Origin: Verticillium longisporum
Taxonomy: Eukaryota; Ascomycota; Sordariomycetes; Glomerellales; Plectosphaerellaceae
NCBI GenBank assembly: GCA_019188255.1
Contig: JAETXT010000016.1
Location: 930,001-994,000, forward strand
Direction of reading: 5' to 3'
DNA: 64,000 bases
The position numbers were made by a program, and so were the translations under genes. This document shows positions 18,858-29,158 of the stretch, piece by piece. Numbering within the stretch: the stretch's first letter is position 1; each line of letters opens with the position of its first letter. The notes beneath the pieces are model-generated. The model ran no database searches. It was not told the origin of the DNA and saw nothing but the letters and a program-made list of their open reading frames with translations.

Positions 18858-19997
18858 ATGTCTTTCAACCGAATTGCCGTCCACGGTCACCGCGGGCTGT
18901 TCAGTGCTACAATCGTCGCAGCGCTTATTGCCTCCGGCGCACCCGTCACGGTCTTGTATCGTCCTGGCTCAGAATGTTCCAACATCCCGGCGGGCGTACG
19001 TACGATCGAGGTGGATCCCCACGACGAGGATGCTCTGGCCGCGGCCCTGCAGGACATTGACATCGTGATGTACGTGGCAAGAATCTGACGTTCACGGACG
19101 GAAACGTTTGCTAAGAGGCCACTAGTTCTCTGGTAGGGGACAAGGGTGTCAGCAACGAGTTTGGCTTTGTGAAGGCTATCCCTCGGACCAAGGTCAAGCT
19201 GTTCGTGCCGTCTGACTTGGGTCTTCGCTATGGCGCCGAAGGGATGAAGATTCCCCTCCTCAGGATGAAAGAGGACGTCCAGGAGCGCGCCAGACAAGCG
19301 GGCATCCCTCTGACGGTCATCCTCATCGCAGATTTTGCCGAGTTCACTCTCGGGTCCATGTGAGCACACGACGGGGCTTCGCTTGCGTCCTTGACGTTCT
19401 CGCTGACATCACGGGAACCCTTTTAGCGTCATGGGGATCGACATCGAAGGAAATAGGCTTCTCTACACCGGCAACGCGGCCAAGGAAAAGGCCGGCATGT
19501 GGTGAGTGGCAGCCCCGAGTTTTCTGTCCTGAGGGGTCCTCTCGCGAACATGAGTTGATCAACGTCTTGCCCATAGCACGGCGGACTACGTCGCAGCCGC
19601 ATACGTCTCTCTCTTCACCACCAGCCCCGTGTCGGACGTCAGCAACCGAGCCATCGGTCTCGTCGAGCTCGCGCCCACAGGTGAAGAGATTGCCGCTGCG
19701 CTCGAGACGAAGCACGGCAAGGCGCCCGTGATTTTCAACCAAACCGTCGAAAAAGCCGTTGCGGACTTCAACGCGCACCTCACCTCACAGTCTGAGCTCT
19801 CCTACATCGCCCCGGCGTGGTTCTACCGGAAGCTGTGGGGCACGGGCGAGTTGACGAGTATGCTGGGCAGCGACATTTATGATGTGCCTGGGTACCGGAA
19901 GGCCACCCTGGACGAGCTTATTGTTGAAGGCAAGGTCAAGCCGTATCGGGACCTGTCCAAGTTTCAGCATTATTTTGAAGAGGCCATGTTCCGTTGA
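18858..19997 (+). CDS. NmrA-like / isoflavone-reductase family protein
   Basis: Atypical short-chain dehydrogenase of the NmrA/isoflavone-reductase group: an NAD(P)-binding Rossmann protein that may be a reductase or a redox sensor; the substrate is unknown. Exons 18858-19069, 19136-19360, 19427-19501 and 19577-19997 (introns of 66, 66 and 75 nt, branch points such as CGCTGAC) encode 310 residues, the usual length. The N-terminal beta-alpha-beta unit IAVHGHRG..ATIVAALI lacks the canonical GxxGxxG spacing, so cofactor binding is uncertain. LFVPSDLGLRYG, corresponding to the usual F-x-P-S-x-F/L-G block, is present. The C-terminal half (SELSYIAPAWFYRKLWGTG) is typical of fungal members. The start is the first ATG after a C+T-rich leader. 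Confidence 0.8.
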
Positions 19998-21883
19998 CCT
20001 CTGCTGTTTTCGGTCCTCATTTAACCCCGAATTTGATCGCGCTGCCTGTGTTCAAGGCAGAGAAATGTTTGGGGGGCATCTGGGTCTTCGTCCTTGTGCA
20101 AGAGATATAGAGAACACCAAGGTACCCTTGCGACATGCAGCCTGGTCTTGCGATCTGCACACAACAGATTGAGAGAGTGTCGCGCGAAGCCGCGTGTGCC
20201 AAGGTCTGGAAACGGTGTGGGAAAGTCCATATGTCAGAACCAAAACTCAACCTCGAGCCCATCAACAGTCGTCTCTGTATACCTCAAATACCGTGCGGCT
20301 CAGTCGGTAGCCTGCCTCTGCATGTTCCTAACCCCTCCCTCGCCTGAAAGTGTTCCCCTCGATTCCGGTAATAACCTCTTTGCCCCAACCTGTCCCTACA
20401 ATGGAAAACTCCAATTCATTAGCCATAGATGTCTCTTGACTTCCAGATATCTCAAGGCCGGGAATGACCTTTTATAAAACGTCATTCTTCCAGTCCAACG
20501 ACGAGCACCTCTCCCGTTCCTCAGTCACCTTCCCCGAAAGAGAGCAGAGCAAAAGGTGTCCGGGCTGCCAGGTTCGAGCACCTGAACCTCGTTGTGAAGT
20601 TTGGTTACCCTTCTGCGGTCCGACTGGAAGAAGCACCAGCACTGTGAGCAATCAGCCGACTGTTCCGAACGAAGGAGGTGCCTATACCAGAGCTATTTGA
20701 ATAGAGGGACGCCGAGGGCCAAAATTTCCTCTATACGAGTCTCATCAAGGGCCCAATACCCGGACAATGCTGGCCGCTTCTTATACGACAGGACAAGAAA
20801 ACGATCTGTGGTCAGTTGAGTCAGGTGATGGCCGCTTCAAGAGGATCCAACAGCAGTCATCCTCCCCATTTATCGGTACGTATTTCCTCCAAGCGGCCGG
20901 TTTCGCTGGCCGTGCTGACCTCATAGCAGGCTCCGTACATCACGGCCAGTCCAAGACATCTACTTCCGCGACGGTCCCGAAAGGGGCCGTTCGACAGCGT
21001 CTCGGCTTTCAATGACGGGGTACAGCTACGTGTACTTGCAACGAGTCCCATTTCGGAGAGACCAACCGATCCATACTGACCCTTCGTATCCGATACGCGC
21101 AGCATCCACTTCAGTCACAGCGACCTTCATCTTGAGGATATTAGTATATCCGAAACCCAAGATGATCGAAGTGGTGTTGGCATTTCAACTGGGGGCAGGC
21201 TGTTTGGCATCCCGAATACTGGGAGTACTGCAAACAGACCATCCCCAGATCCTCCATCATGAATGGGCTTGAATAGCGTTTCAGAGTACAGGAATCTGAT
21301 CAGCAGACGCAGTGGAATTCAGCTTTCTTCTTGAGACTTTAGTAGCCAACAGTATTTCTATAGAGCAAGACATTGGCGAAGCTGGGTGCCGGCTCATAAG
21401 GTTATCTGACGGATCGAAGTCCAGTCGTGAGGGGGTACAGTGCCTCTCTCGCTAACAACCCTGTAATCGCCCTGTAGCTACCTCTACCTCAGCGGTTCTA
21501 CCTGTATAACTTGGAATACGTGTGGGCCTTCCCTGATGGCTTTTATTGGGCAGTTTGTTCTCTGCCACGGACCTTTCGTAGGGTAGGTAGGTACCTAGGT
21601 AGGTAAGGTACCTACCTGGGTAGCGAGGCTAATTCGTGCTTTCAGGGATCATGCCCCTCTTCCCAGCGTCGATGGCGTATGATGTAGGCGGGGTAGCTGG
21701 TGGTGTTAAGAAAGCACGGCATGTGTATTGGGGCTTTCGTGATGGACGACGACAAACTTGCTTCCACAATTCAACTCTACCTCACTGACGGACCATAACC
21801 AGCTGATAGACCACCTAGCTGCGGACCGAGTCACCTAGTTGTTTCCATACCAACGCCATCACCCATCGTCTCATCATCTCACC
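19998..21883. other. Intergenic region
   Basis: Nothing coding is supported over 1.9 kb. The right part carries a TAGGTACCTA-type palindromic tract (21580-21620). The last 100 bases, rich in CATCACC, are the leader of the reductase at 21884. Confidence 0.5.
21580..21620. repeat. TAGGTACCTA palindromic tract
   Basis: A 41-nt tract of interleaved TAGG and ACCT words that is nearly its own reverse complement (GTAGGTAGGTACCTAGG core). Similar tracts occur near 29125, 32397, 44457, 57158, 57265 and 57876, all outside coding exons. Short palindromic words of this kind are common in intergenic DNA of many sordariomycetes. Confidence 0.8.
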
Positions 21884-23047
21884 ATGGTCAAGGTCCTCCT
21901 CACAGGTTGGACAACTCCCCCTCAAGATCCCCAAGCAACCTTGCCAGACCACCACCACTGACGAGAATCCTAGGCGGCTCCGGCTTCATCGGCGGCCACG
22001 TCCTCGAGCAGCTCATCGAGCAAGGTCATGATGCTGTCGTGACGGTGCGTTCCGAGGACAAGGCGCAGAAGATCCGCGACGACCACAAGGACCTGGCCGC
22101 GGGACGCCTGACGGTCGCCATTGTGCCGGACATTGCCCGCGAGGATGCGTTTGACGAGGTCGTCAAGACGCCTGGGCTCGAGGCTGTGCTGCACACGGCG
22201 TCGCCATTCCACTTTAACTTTAGTACGTCTGCCCTCCTCCTTTGGGCCCTCTGCTGCTTTCCTCCTCTGACACGGCACAGCCGACCCGAAGAAGGACCTC
22301 ATCGACCCCGCCGTCATCGGCACAACCGCCATCCTCCAGGCCCTCCACCGCTCGGCCCCCGGCGTCAAGCGCGTCGTCATCACGTCCTCGTTCGCCTCCA
22401 TCATCGACGAGGCCCGCGTCACGGACCCGACCAAGATCTTCACCGAGCGCGACTGGAACCCCGTCACGGAAGCCGACATCACCCAGTCGAAAGCGACCGC
22501 CTACCGCGCCTCCAAGAAGCTCGCCGAGCGCGCGGCCTGGGACTTTGTCGACGCCGCGACGCCCGCCTTTGACCTCGTCACCATCTGCCCGCCGCTCGTC
22601 CTGGGCCCCGTCGGCGCCCACCTCGCGAGCCTCGACGCCATCAACACGTCCAACGAGCGCCTCGTCCAGCTGCTGCGCGGGGCATGGAAGACCCGCGTCG
22701 CCGACACGGGCGCCGCCGTGCTGTGGGTCGACGTCCGCGACTGCGCGGCCGCCCACCTGCGCGCGCTCGAGACGCCGGCCGCCGGCGGCAGGCGCCTCTT
22801 CACGACGGCCGGCTGGTTCTCCAACCGCGAGATCGCGACGGTCGTGCGGGAGAACTTCCCCGAGCTCGTCGACAGGCTGCCCGGCCCGGAGGTCGAGGGC
22901 GGCGAGTTCCCGCCCAAGGACAAGGTGTACGGCTACGACAACGCGGCGACGAACGAGGTTCTGGGCATCCAGTGGATCGGGCTCGAGAAGAGCATTGTCG
23001 ACTCGGTGAAGCAGCTGCAGAGCCTGCCTGTGTGGAAGACGCTGTAG
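21884..23047 (+). CDS. NADPH-dependent aldehyde/ketone reductase, GRE2 / dihydroflavonol-4-reductase-like (extended SDR)
   Basis: Cytosolic extended short-chain dehydrogenase that likely reduces an aldehyde or ketone with NADPH, as Gre2 does with methylglyoxal and related carbonyls; the true substrate is unknown. Exons 21884-21905, 21974-22222 and 22281-23047 (introns of 68 and 58 nt) give 345 residues, typical of the family. The 22-nt first exon ends inside the Rossmann motif, so the start is fixed by MVKVLLTGGSGFIGGH. The active-site pair YRASK lies around residues 165-169, preceded by the ITSSFASI strand. The C-terminal NEVLGIQWIGLEKSI block fits the DFR/Gre2 group. It is convergent with ZPR1, 266 bp between stops. 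Confidence 0.85.
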
Positions 23048-23313
23048 ATGTGCCGCGTGGTAGGTGAGCGGCAAGACAATGGAACCGTGGTAGTGGGCCT
23101 GCATAATACTGCGGCATGCATAGTACTGCATCTTCCATTTCTCTCCTTTCGAGGGCGAAATTACGTACGGGACCCCTGACACGTCTAAACCTCCTCATCA
23201 TCGCTGCCATGGCCTCGTTCCTCTGGTATAAATCAATGCCGCTTTTGATCACCTTCCCAGTCCACCGTGCCCGTTCCAGTCATCAGTCGTCATTCACGTG
23301 CTGCGCCCACACA

Positions 23314-25007
23314 CTACCTCCGGTTGGCGTCGATCAGCTGGTCCATGAGCTCGCCGTTCTTCTGCTCGTGCTGCAGCTGCTCCGGCGTCTTCTCCTCGGG
23401 CTTGTCGCCCGCCTCCATCTCGCCCGCCTTCTCCTCGTAGTTCTCGACCTTCATGTCGTTGAGGCCGAGGTCCTCCATCTCCTCCTCGGTGCGCTCGTAC
23501 ATCTCGCGCGTGATCTGGGGGTCGGTCGCCGGCGGGTCGACGAGCGACTGCACGTAGCTGCTCGCCAGCGGGTCGGACAGGACAACGGTGAAGGGCTTCT
23601 CGCCGCGGATGGCGACGTCGAGGCCGTCGAAAAAGGCCGTCCACTTTTCCTTCTCGTCCGCCACGACCGAGTCGCCGCCGCCGCTGTTGCCGTTGGCCTG
23701 GAAGATCTGGTTGTGGAGATCGTTGCGGACCTGCGTCAGGAGACCCTCAATGGTCGTGAAGCGACCGCCGAGCGTGCCGGGGTTGACCGAGAGGCCGAGC
23801 TCGGGGCACTCGAGGGCGCAGCTCTCCGACTTGAGAATGTCGCGCGCCAGATCCGTCGTGTCGCGGACGGCAATGGTGATCTTCTCGCCCAGTTCGGGAA
23901 TCTCGCCGCCCGTCTTGACGTCGTTGGAGCGGTAGCCGCAGGCATCGCACACGGTGGACATGAGGACAACCTGCTTGAAGTGGGGAATGTCCACCATCTT
24001 CATGTGCGTCGTGCAGGGCTGCATGCAGCCAGGGCAGCTGGCGGGGAAGCTGTAGACCTCGTTGGGGATGATGTTGCCGTCGGCATCGAGCGCGGGGTTG
24101 GCGTCGAGCATGGTGGCGTCGGCGTTGGCATTGTTGGTGCTCTCGCCGGAGAGGCCGAGGGCCTCGTTCTGCTCGGCCGTTCGGAGGAACTCGTGCTTCT
24201 CCCACTTGCCGACGCCATCCTTGAGGTCGGGGGTGATGAAGGAGTTGCCGGCGGGGTCGTCGACGGTCACGCGGAAGGGGAAGGCGGAGCCGGCGAGCAT
24301 AGCGCGGCCCTTTGCGATGACCTCGCCAACCTTTTCGGCGACGTCTGGCGCCTGCTGCTTGCGGGCTTCCTGGCCAAACTCGAGGTCGTCAATGACGGTC
24401 GACAGCAGGCCTTCGACGTTGGTCAGCTGTCCCTTGCCGGACGGGACCTCGAGATCGAGCTCGGTGAACTTGACGGTGGCCGTGTCCGACTTGACGACCT
24501 GGCGGGCAAAGTCGGCCATGTCGGTCAGGCGCAGCTCGTAGTATGTACCCTTGGGCTGGACGGTGCCGGCAGGCTGGACCTCGTTGTTCTGGAGGCCGCA
24601 GTGTTCGCAGGCAAAGGACATGATGATGACTTCGCGGAAGTAGGGGATCGATGTGAGGAGCATGCGGGTGACGCCCTGGGAAGATTTGTCAGTCGCTCCT
24701 TATCATTTTGGGGAGCAATCATCTTGGGGAGCAATCATCTTGGGGAGCAATCATCTTGGGGAGCAATCATCTTGGGGAGCAATCATCTTGGGGAGCAATC
24801 ATCTTGGGGAGCAATCATCTTGGGGAGCAATCATCTTGGGGAGCAAGACGAGGGCGCAGAGGGGTTGCTCACATTTTCGTGGCAGTTCATGCAGAGAGAC
24901 TCAATCTCCTCGACCAGCTTGTGCTCTTCCTCGTTGCTGTTGTCGACTTGCTGGCCGATGTCCTGGAAGAACTCGTTGGGAGTGACCTTGCTGTCGGGGG
25001 CCGCCAT
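23314..25007 (-). CDS. ZPR1: Zinc-finger protein ZPR1
   Basis: Essential eukaryotic protein with two ZPR1 modules; in yeast it acts as a chaperone for eEF1A folding and shuttles to the nucleus under stress. The mRNA reads from 25007 down to 23314: exon 1 25007-24873 and exon 2 24675-23314, 498 residues. Module 1 has the C4 finger C39-x2-C42...C68-x2-C71, split by the intron just after CHEN. Module 2 starts near residue 259 with CPGC and CDACG. Each module is followed by its alpha-helical/beta domain (ELRLTDMADFARQVVKS; ITIAVRDTTDLARDILKS). The ATG at 25007 (ACCATGGCG) is preferred over an in-frame ATG at 25031. The intron (24676-24872, 197 nt) is unusually long for this region because it carries a 16-nt tandem repeat. 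A 641-codon antisense frame over this gene is a shadow of biased codon use. Confidence 0.95.
24715..24842. repeat. Intronic minisatellite, 8 x 16 nt, in ZPR1
   Basis: Eight essentially identical copies of GGGAGCAATCATCTTG (plus strand), with partial copies at both ends, fill most of the ZPR1 intron. Copies are so uniform that recent expansion or ongoing homogenisation is likely. Splice sites and the likely branch point lie outside the array. Confidence 0.95.
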
Positions 25008-25388
25008 GGTTGCGATTTTTGCGTGGGACAAGAATAGGTGAGGGCTTGCGATTCGAACGGTACCAGGGAACAGCCGTCAAAGGACAGAAAAATCGGAATA
25101 CTTTTGTGATGGCCCAAGGTGACTGCGTCTCGTCCAAGGTATTCAGAAGTGATGATAAATGGCGGGGGTTCTTATCGCAAATCAGCCGCGCGCGCGACTT
25201 GGGCGAACTGATTTTTCTGGAGGGGCAACTGAACCCCTCCATTGCCTGTGACTGTGACGCAGGGCCGCATTCTTCTGGTGGGTGGTGTGGGGCGCGCTGG
25301 CTCTGTCCGTCAGCGCCGCCGGGGGGCTTCGAGAAGATTCGAGTCCAAGTACTGCTCCACGTCCGATGGGTGTCGAGGTACCTCGTCA
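25008..25388. other. Spacer between ZPR1 and the Rpr2/Snm1-type gene
   Basis: This 381-bp spacer holds the 5' flank of ZPR1 and the 3' flank of the next minus-strand gene. Nothing else is recognised. Confidence 0.5.
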
Positions 25389-26057
25389 TCATCTCTTCAT
25401 GGAAAAGTCCGCCAGGCTGAGGCTGCGCGACCCTTTGGCGTTCTTGTTCTGGTCCAGCAGTGCTTGCAGACCTGCCTTGCGACTCTTGGCCCTTTTCTTG
25501 CTGCTGGCGTTGGCCGACGACGTTGTTGGTGTCGGTGTCGAGGCCTTGCTGCTTGCCGTGGACGCACTGCCAGCAGTCTTCGCTGCACCAGTAGCCTCAC
25601 GAGCCTGCGTCTCGGTTGCCGCCCGAGTCTTTTGTTTGAGCTGTTTCCTGCTCCTGTTGGCCGATGGTGGCGGCTCCAGCTTGATGACCGTCTTTTCCAT
25701 GCAGTGGCCACACTGCAGGACCTTTTTTAATCCTGTGACCTTGGTGTTGCGCTTCCTGTGTCCCTTTTGGCCGGACCCATGACGCTTGGGGTTCGTCCTG
25801 TCTGCTTCCATCTTGACACTGCTGCCCATGCCGGGGATCATGATGAGTCCACAGGCGGCGCAGGCACGCTGGCGTTGGGCGTCGGTCTGCTGGAGGCCTT
25901 CACTGAGGGAGAGCTCGTGGCTGCGGCTCATGAGCCATGCTGACGTCTCGGGTGCCGTCGCGCGGAGGAGGTGGGCGGCGTCGCTGAGAAAGTTGACGTG
26001 CTCCGTCATGGGCACTCTGTCCCTTGTCGGGAGTGCTCTTGAGGATGGTGCTTCCAT
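25389..26057 (-). CDS. RNase P/MRP subunit of the Rpr2/Snm1/Rpp21 family
   Basis: Small zinc-ribbon subunit of nuclear RNase P or RNase MRP, which process tRNA and rRNA precursors; Snm1 (MRP) and Rpr2 (P) share this fold. The N-terminal helix (VNFLSDAAHLL, then TSAWLMSRSHELSL) is followed by the zinc site: CAACG, then LQCGHC about 45 residues later, giving C-x2-C...C-x2-C. The C-terminal third is a basic, Ala/Ser/Thr-rich tail (SKKRAKSRK). 222 residues from the ATG at 26057; another in-frame ATG at 26009 lies just before VNFLS and could be the true start. The frame stays open to 26567, but that extension would run antisense into TYW2 and is not used. The tail shape suggests Snm1, but the assignment between the two is not certain. 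Confidence 0.75.
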   Translation of the reverse strand: MEAPSSRALPTRDRVPMTEHVNFLSDAAHLLRATAPETSAWLMSRSHELSLSEGLQQTDAQRQRACAACGLIMIPGMGSSVKMEADRTNPKRHGSGQKGHRKRNTKVTGLKKVLQCGHCMEKTVIKLEPPPSANRSRKQLKQKTRAATETQAREATGAAKTAGSASTASSKASTPTPTTSSANASSKKRAKSRKAGLQALLDQNKNAKGSRSLSLADFSMKR

Positions 26058-26385
26058 CGCAGGGCCTTTGATGCTGGGATGGTTTGCCGTCCAGAAAGGG
26101 CGGAAGCGCTCTATGAGGCCGGAAAGGTTCTTGAAGCAGAAGGTTCTTGAGGCAAGCGGTCGGTCAAGCTTGAGCAAGGACCACTCACTGACCCCTGCCG
26201 CCGACGCCAGCCAGCTGCCACTGCTCAATTGACTATGTACCTGTACCTCGCACCCAGACCCCACCACGGCGACCCCACCGACAAACCTCACGCAGAGCCT
26301 CCAGCTCCCATGGCCTGCCTTGACGACGAACACAGGGCCGGTCACTGAGGCCGATGAATGATTCGTCTTGGCTTGGCACCCTTCA
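26058..26385. promoter_or_regulatory. Divergent promoter region, Rpr2/Snm1-type gene and TYW2
   Basis: A 328-bp gap separates two divergently transcribed RNA-modification/processing genes. No clear TATA box is seen. Shared regulation is possible but is only inferred from the arrangement. Confidence 0.4.
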
Positions 26386-27666
26386 ATGATGATGAAGGAC
26401 ACGAAGGGTGACCCCAAAAAGACCAGACCCCCCAAACCGAAGCCTGCAAACCCCATCACCGTCGCCATCAAGCAATGGCTGGCGACTCTACCGTCCGCGT
26501 CGGCGGCGGCGCTCCAAGGTCTTGACACCGAAGGTCTGCTCTCGTCAGCGCCCAAGCGGTTCACCATCTATGAACCCATGGTGCTCCTCCCCAGCGGGAG
26601 CTTCGACGGCCCAGCATGGCAGGCTCTCCTCTCCCATCCTGCACTGGACCCGGCGCACGTCCACGATCTATGGCACGCCCTGCTGCAGGAACTCTCCAAG
26701 AAGCAGAAAGCCCCTCTGACGCATCTGGCGGCCAACCAAGGCATCCCGCCGCTCGTCGAATCCGACTCGTCAGGCGACCCCAGCAGCGACAACATTCTCA
26801 GATCGCCAAGCGGGCTGCGGATGCTGTACGGCGACTTTGGCCCCGCGACGTCGCCCAGCGGCCCGCCCTCGCACGACGACTTTGCGCGGGCTTTCTGGGT
26901 TTCGACCAAGCAGAACGGCATCTGGCAGACGTGGGCCCCGCGCTGGACCATGTTCAGCAGGGGCAACGTCAAGGAAAAGGCCCGCCTCCTCGCCTTTCAC
27001 GATGACGCCACGGCGGCTTTTCCCCACCGCGCCTCCGTCCCGCTCCCTTCGGACACGGGCTCTCCGGCGGCGGCGCCGTGGGCCGTCGACATGTACGCGG
27101 GCATCGGCTACTTTACCTTTTCGTACGCCCGGCTCGGCATGCGCGTCCTCTGCTGGGAGCTCAACCCCTGGAGCGTCGAGGCGCTGCGGCGCGGTGGCGC
27201 GGCGAACGGCTGGGGGGACGTGCACGTGGCGCGCGGCCACGACCTGCTGCGACCGACGCGGGAGCTCGTGCCGGCGGGGGCGAGGATCGTCGTGTTCCTC
27301 GAGGACAACGGCGAGGCGGCGCGGCGGATTGCCGCGTGGCGGTCGAGAGACGCCCTCGACGTGCTGCACATCAACTGCGGGCTGCTGCCGACGAGCGAGC
27401 CGACGTGGCGGCCGTGCTGGGAGATTGTGGCGCGGGGCGCGGCGGCGGCGAGCTGGCTGCACCTGCACGACAATGTCGCCGCAGGGGACATTGACGCACG
27501 GCGCGCCGACATACAGAGCCGGTTCGACGGCTGGGTGCGGGACGAGGGGGGCGAGGGCGTCACGGCGCGCGAGGCGCGGGTCGAGCACGTGGAGCTCGTC
27601 AAGACGTACGCGCCCGACGTGTGGCACTGCGTCTTTGATGTGTGTATTCTTACAAAAAGTACATGA
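26386..27666 (+). CDS. TYW2: tRNA wybutosine-synthesising protein 2 (TYW2/Trm12)
   Basis: Transfers the alpha-amino-alpha-carboxypropyl group of S-adenosylmethionine to the C7 position of 4-demethylwyosine-37 in tRNA-Phe, a step of wybutosine synthesis in the cytosol. Single exon, 426 residues. Three successive ATGs occur at 26386, 26389 and 26392. The TYW2/Trm5-type Rossmann fold starts with VDMYAGIGYFTFSYARLG near residue 235, followed by CWELNPWSVEAL. The family's closing HCVFDV block lies close to the stop. The upstream part has GIWQTWAPRWTMFSRGNVKEK, equivalent to the region before the methyltransferase-like domain. It is convergent with the EF-hand gene, with 58 bp between stops. Confidence 0.88.
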   Translation: MMMKDTKGDPKKTRPPKPKPANPITVAIKQWLATLPSASAAALQGLDTEGLLSSAPKRFTIYEPMVLLPSGSFDGPAWQALLSHPALDPAHVHDLWHALLQELSKKQKAPLTHLAANQGIPPLVESDSSGDPSSDNILRSPSGLRMLYGDFGPATSPSGPPSHDDFARAFWVSTKQNGIWQTWAPRWTMFSRGNVKEKARLLAFHDDATAAFPHRASVPLPSDTGSPAAAPWAVDMYAGIGYFTFSYARLGMRVLCWELNPWSVEALRRGGAANGWGDVHVARGHDLLRPTRELVPAGARIVVFLEDNGEAARRIAAWRSRDALDVLHINCGLLPTSEPTWRPCWEIVARGAAAASWLHLHDNVAAGDIDARRADIQSRFDGWVRDEGGEGVTAREARVEHVELVKTYAPDVWHCVFDVCILTKST

Positions 27667-27724
27667 CTAGTACACTTGTTCGTCATTCGTCCTGGTCTCT
27701 GCTGCTGCCGTCACTCGATGCAGC

Positions 27725-28392
27725 CTACCTCCGAAACTTGGAGGGAATGTTGGCCTCGACAATGGCCATCTTGTTGAGCCTCTCTATCCTCTCGGCCTCG
27801 TCCTCCATCTCGTCGTGCTTCTTAAAGTGCTCAATGTCTTCGGGGTGCGTGAGGTCCTCGAGCTTTGTGTTTTCGTCGTGGTATCTAGCGCGGTCAGCCA
27901 AGGCCAAAGACGAAATGAAACTGAAGAATAAGAAAATAACACGTACTTCTTCCAGTGGTGAATCTCATACTCGTACTCGGCGTCGCCGTGGTGGCCGGGC
28001 CCCGTGCCGAGGTCGGGCAGCGTCTTGCCGGCGTCGATGAAGGCGTCCCACTCGGCCCTGCTGACGGTGCCGTCGGCGTCGGCGTCGAGCAGGGCGAGCA
28101 GCTGGCGGGCGACGTCGTCGCGCCTGGGCTGGGCGAGGCCGCTGTTGGACTCGTCCATGAGGCCGTAGGTGCGCTGCATCTCGTCGACGTGCCAGAGGCC
28201 GTCGCCGTTGTAGTCGTGCAGGGCGAAGAAGGAGGCGGCGTCCCAGGCGTTCATGTGGTGCTCCTCGGCCATGTGGCGCGTCATCCAGTCGGCGTCGGCG
28301 GCGACGAGGGGCGCCTGGCTCGCGTGGTCGCCGTGGGCGAGGGCCGTGCCGGCGAGGGCCGTGGCTGCTGCTGCGAGGCGGAGGTGGTGCAT
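27725..28392 (-). CDS. Secreted EF-hand calcium-binding protein
   Basis: Small calcium-binding protein predicted to enter the secretory pathway; no HDEL/KDEL-like ending is seen, so it may be secreted or kept in a vesicle. Exon 1 28392-27947 and exon 2 27884-27725 (62-nt intron) give 201 residues. An N-terminal signal peptide (about residues 1-19, LRLAAAATALAGTALA) is followed by two 12-residue EF loops, D60-x-N62-x-D64...E71 and D103-x-D105-x-D107...E114, both with complete ligands. The C-terminal part (HDENTKLEDLTHPEDIEHFKKHDE) is charged and helical, as in nucleobindin-like proteins. The frame stays open upstream of the ATG through a 9-nt repeat, but the signal peptide argues for this start. 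Confidence 0.8.
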
Positions 28393-28393
28393 C

Positions 28394-28456
28394 GTGGGCG
28401 TCGTGGGCGTCGTGGGCGTCGTGGGCGTCGTGGGCGTCGTGGGCGTCGTGGGCGTC
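28394..28456. repeat. 7 x 9-nt repeat abutting the EF-hand start codon
   Basis: Seven perfect copies of GTGGGCGTC (GACGCCCAC on the gene strand) lie immediately upstream of the ATG at 28392. The unit is a multiple of three and in frame, so reading from an upstream start would add Thr-Pro-Thr repeats. Confidence 0.95.
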
Positions 28457-28566
28457 GTTCGCAGAGATGAGGGGAGGACAGAAGAGGGGAGGGAGACGGC
28501 AGAAATAGAAGGAAAACGTGGCAGGGCTGAAAAGGGTGTCTTGGCGTAGGGATTCGGGAGAAACGA

Positions 28567-28604
28567 TGTTTGGCGTTGTTTGGCGTTGTTTGGCGTTGTT
28601 TGGA
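28567..28604. repeat. 10-nt tandem repeat (GTTTGGCGTT), nearly four copies
   Basis: Successive GTTTGGCGTT units lie in the leader region of the EF-hand gene. Non-coding, no known role. Confidence 0.9.
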
Positions 28605-28870
28605 GCTCGGACGGAATGTGCTGAGAGGGATCGCAATGCAATCCCCATTTCAGGGGCGCGTCGGCGTGCATTAGGGGCGCCAGGGCATTGGTGCCGCCGC
28701 TGGGCTGTGCATCGGCCTTGGTAGGCGCCGACGTCCGTGTTGGGTTTGTGTGGCTGGCTGACTGACCTGGCCTGACCATTGGGTGTAGCTGACTGAGCAT
28801 GTTCACTACTTTGACCTTTCTGGCCGCTGATGTTGGGCCTGCAGTTGACTGACCTGACGTGGGCAGCTAT

Positions 28871-28905
28871 CCAGCGCTCTCCAGCGCTCTCCAGCGCTCT
28901 CCAGC
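28871..28905. repeat. 10-nt tandem repeat (CCAGCGCTCT), 3.5 copies
   Basis: Three perfect CCAGCGCTCT units plus a partial one. Each contains the palindrome AGCGCT. Non-coding. Confidence 0.9.
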
Positions 28906-29124
28906 ATCTTGCGTCCCATTGCTACAGACCACGTGGCCCGGCCTGAACTGACTTGATCTGACCATTGCTCAGAGCTCAAATTGGCTTGATTTTTTTATTT
29001 TTTACCCTGCTAACAGCAATAATAATAATCCTGGGGTTTCGATGTACAGTTGAGCTGACCATTGCTGCAGACAGTTGACCTGACCTGACCATTGGGTCTG
29101 GAGTTGACCATTGGGTCCGCTTGG

Positions 29125-29158
29125 CTACCTTACCTACCTTAGGTAGGTAAAGGTACCT
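29125..29158. repeat. TAGG/ACCT palindromic tract
   Basis: A near-palindromic tract of TACCT and AGGTA words (core ACCTACCTTAGGTAGGTA), related to the tract at 21580. Confidence 0.75.

Noticed and set aside
18858..23047. NmrA-like and GRE2-like genes as part of a secondary-metabolite cluster
   Set aside because: No polyketide synthase, NRPS, terpene cyclase, P450 or transporter lies nearby; two reductases alone do not make a cluster.
23116..25041. 641-codon plus-strand open frame antisense to ZPR1
   Set aside because: It is created by GC-biased codons of ZPR1 and by the repeat in its intron; the minus strand encodes an intact, recognisable ZPR1.
25040..25075. Reverse T-loop-like word GATTCGAAC upstream of ZPR1
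   Set aside because: The flanking stem does not pair and the rest of a tRNA is missing.
26058..26567. Upstream extension of the Rpr2/Snm1-type frame to 392 residues
   Set aside because: It would overlap the TYW2 start on the other strand, and the added sequence is unlike the family.
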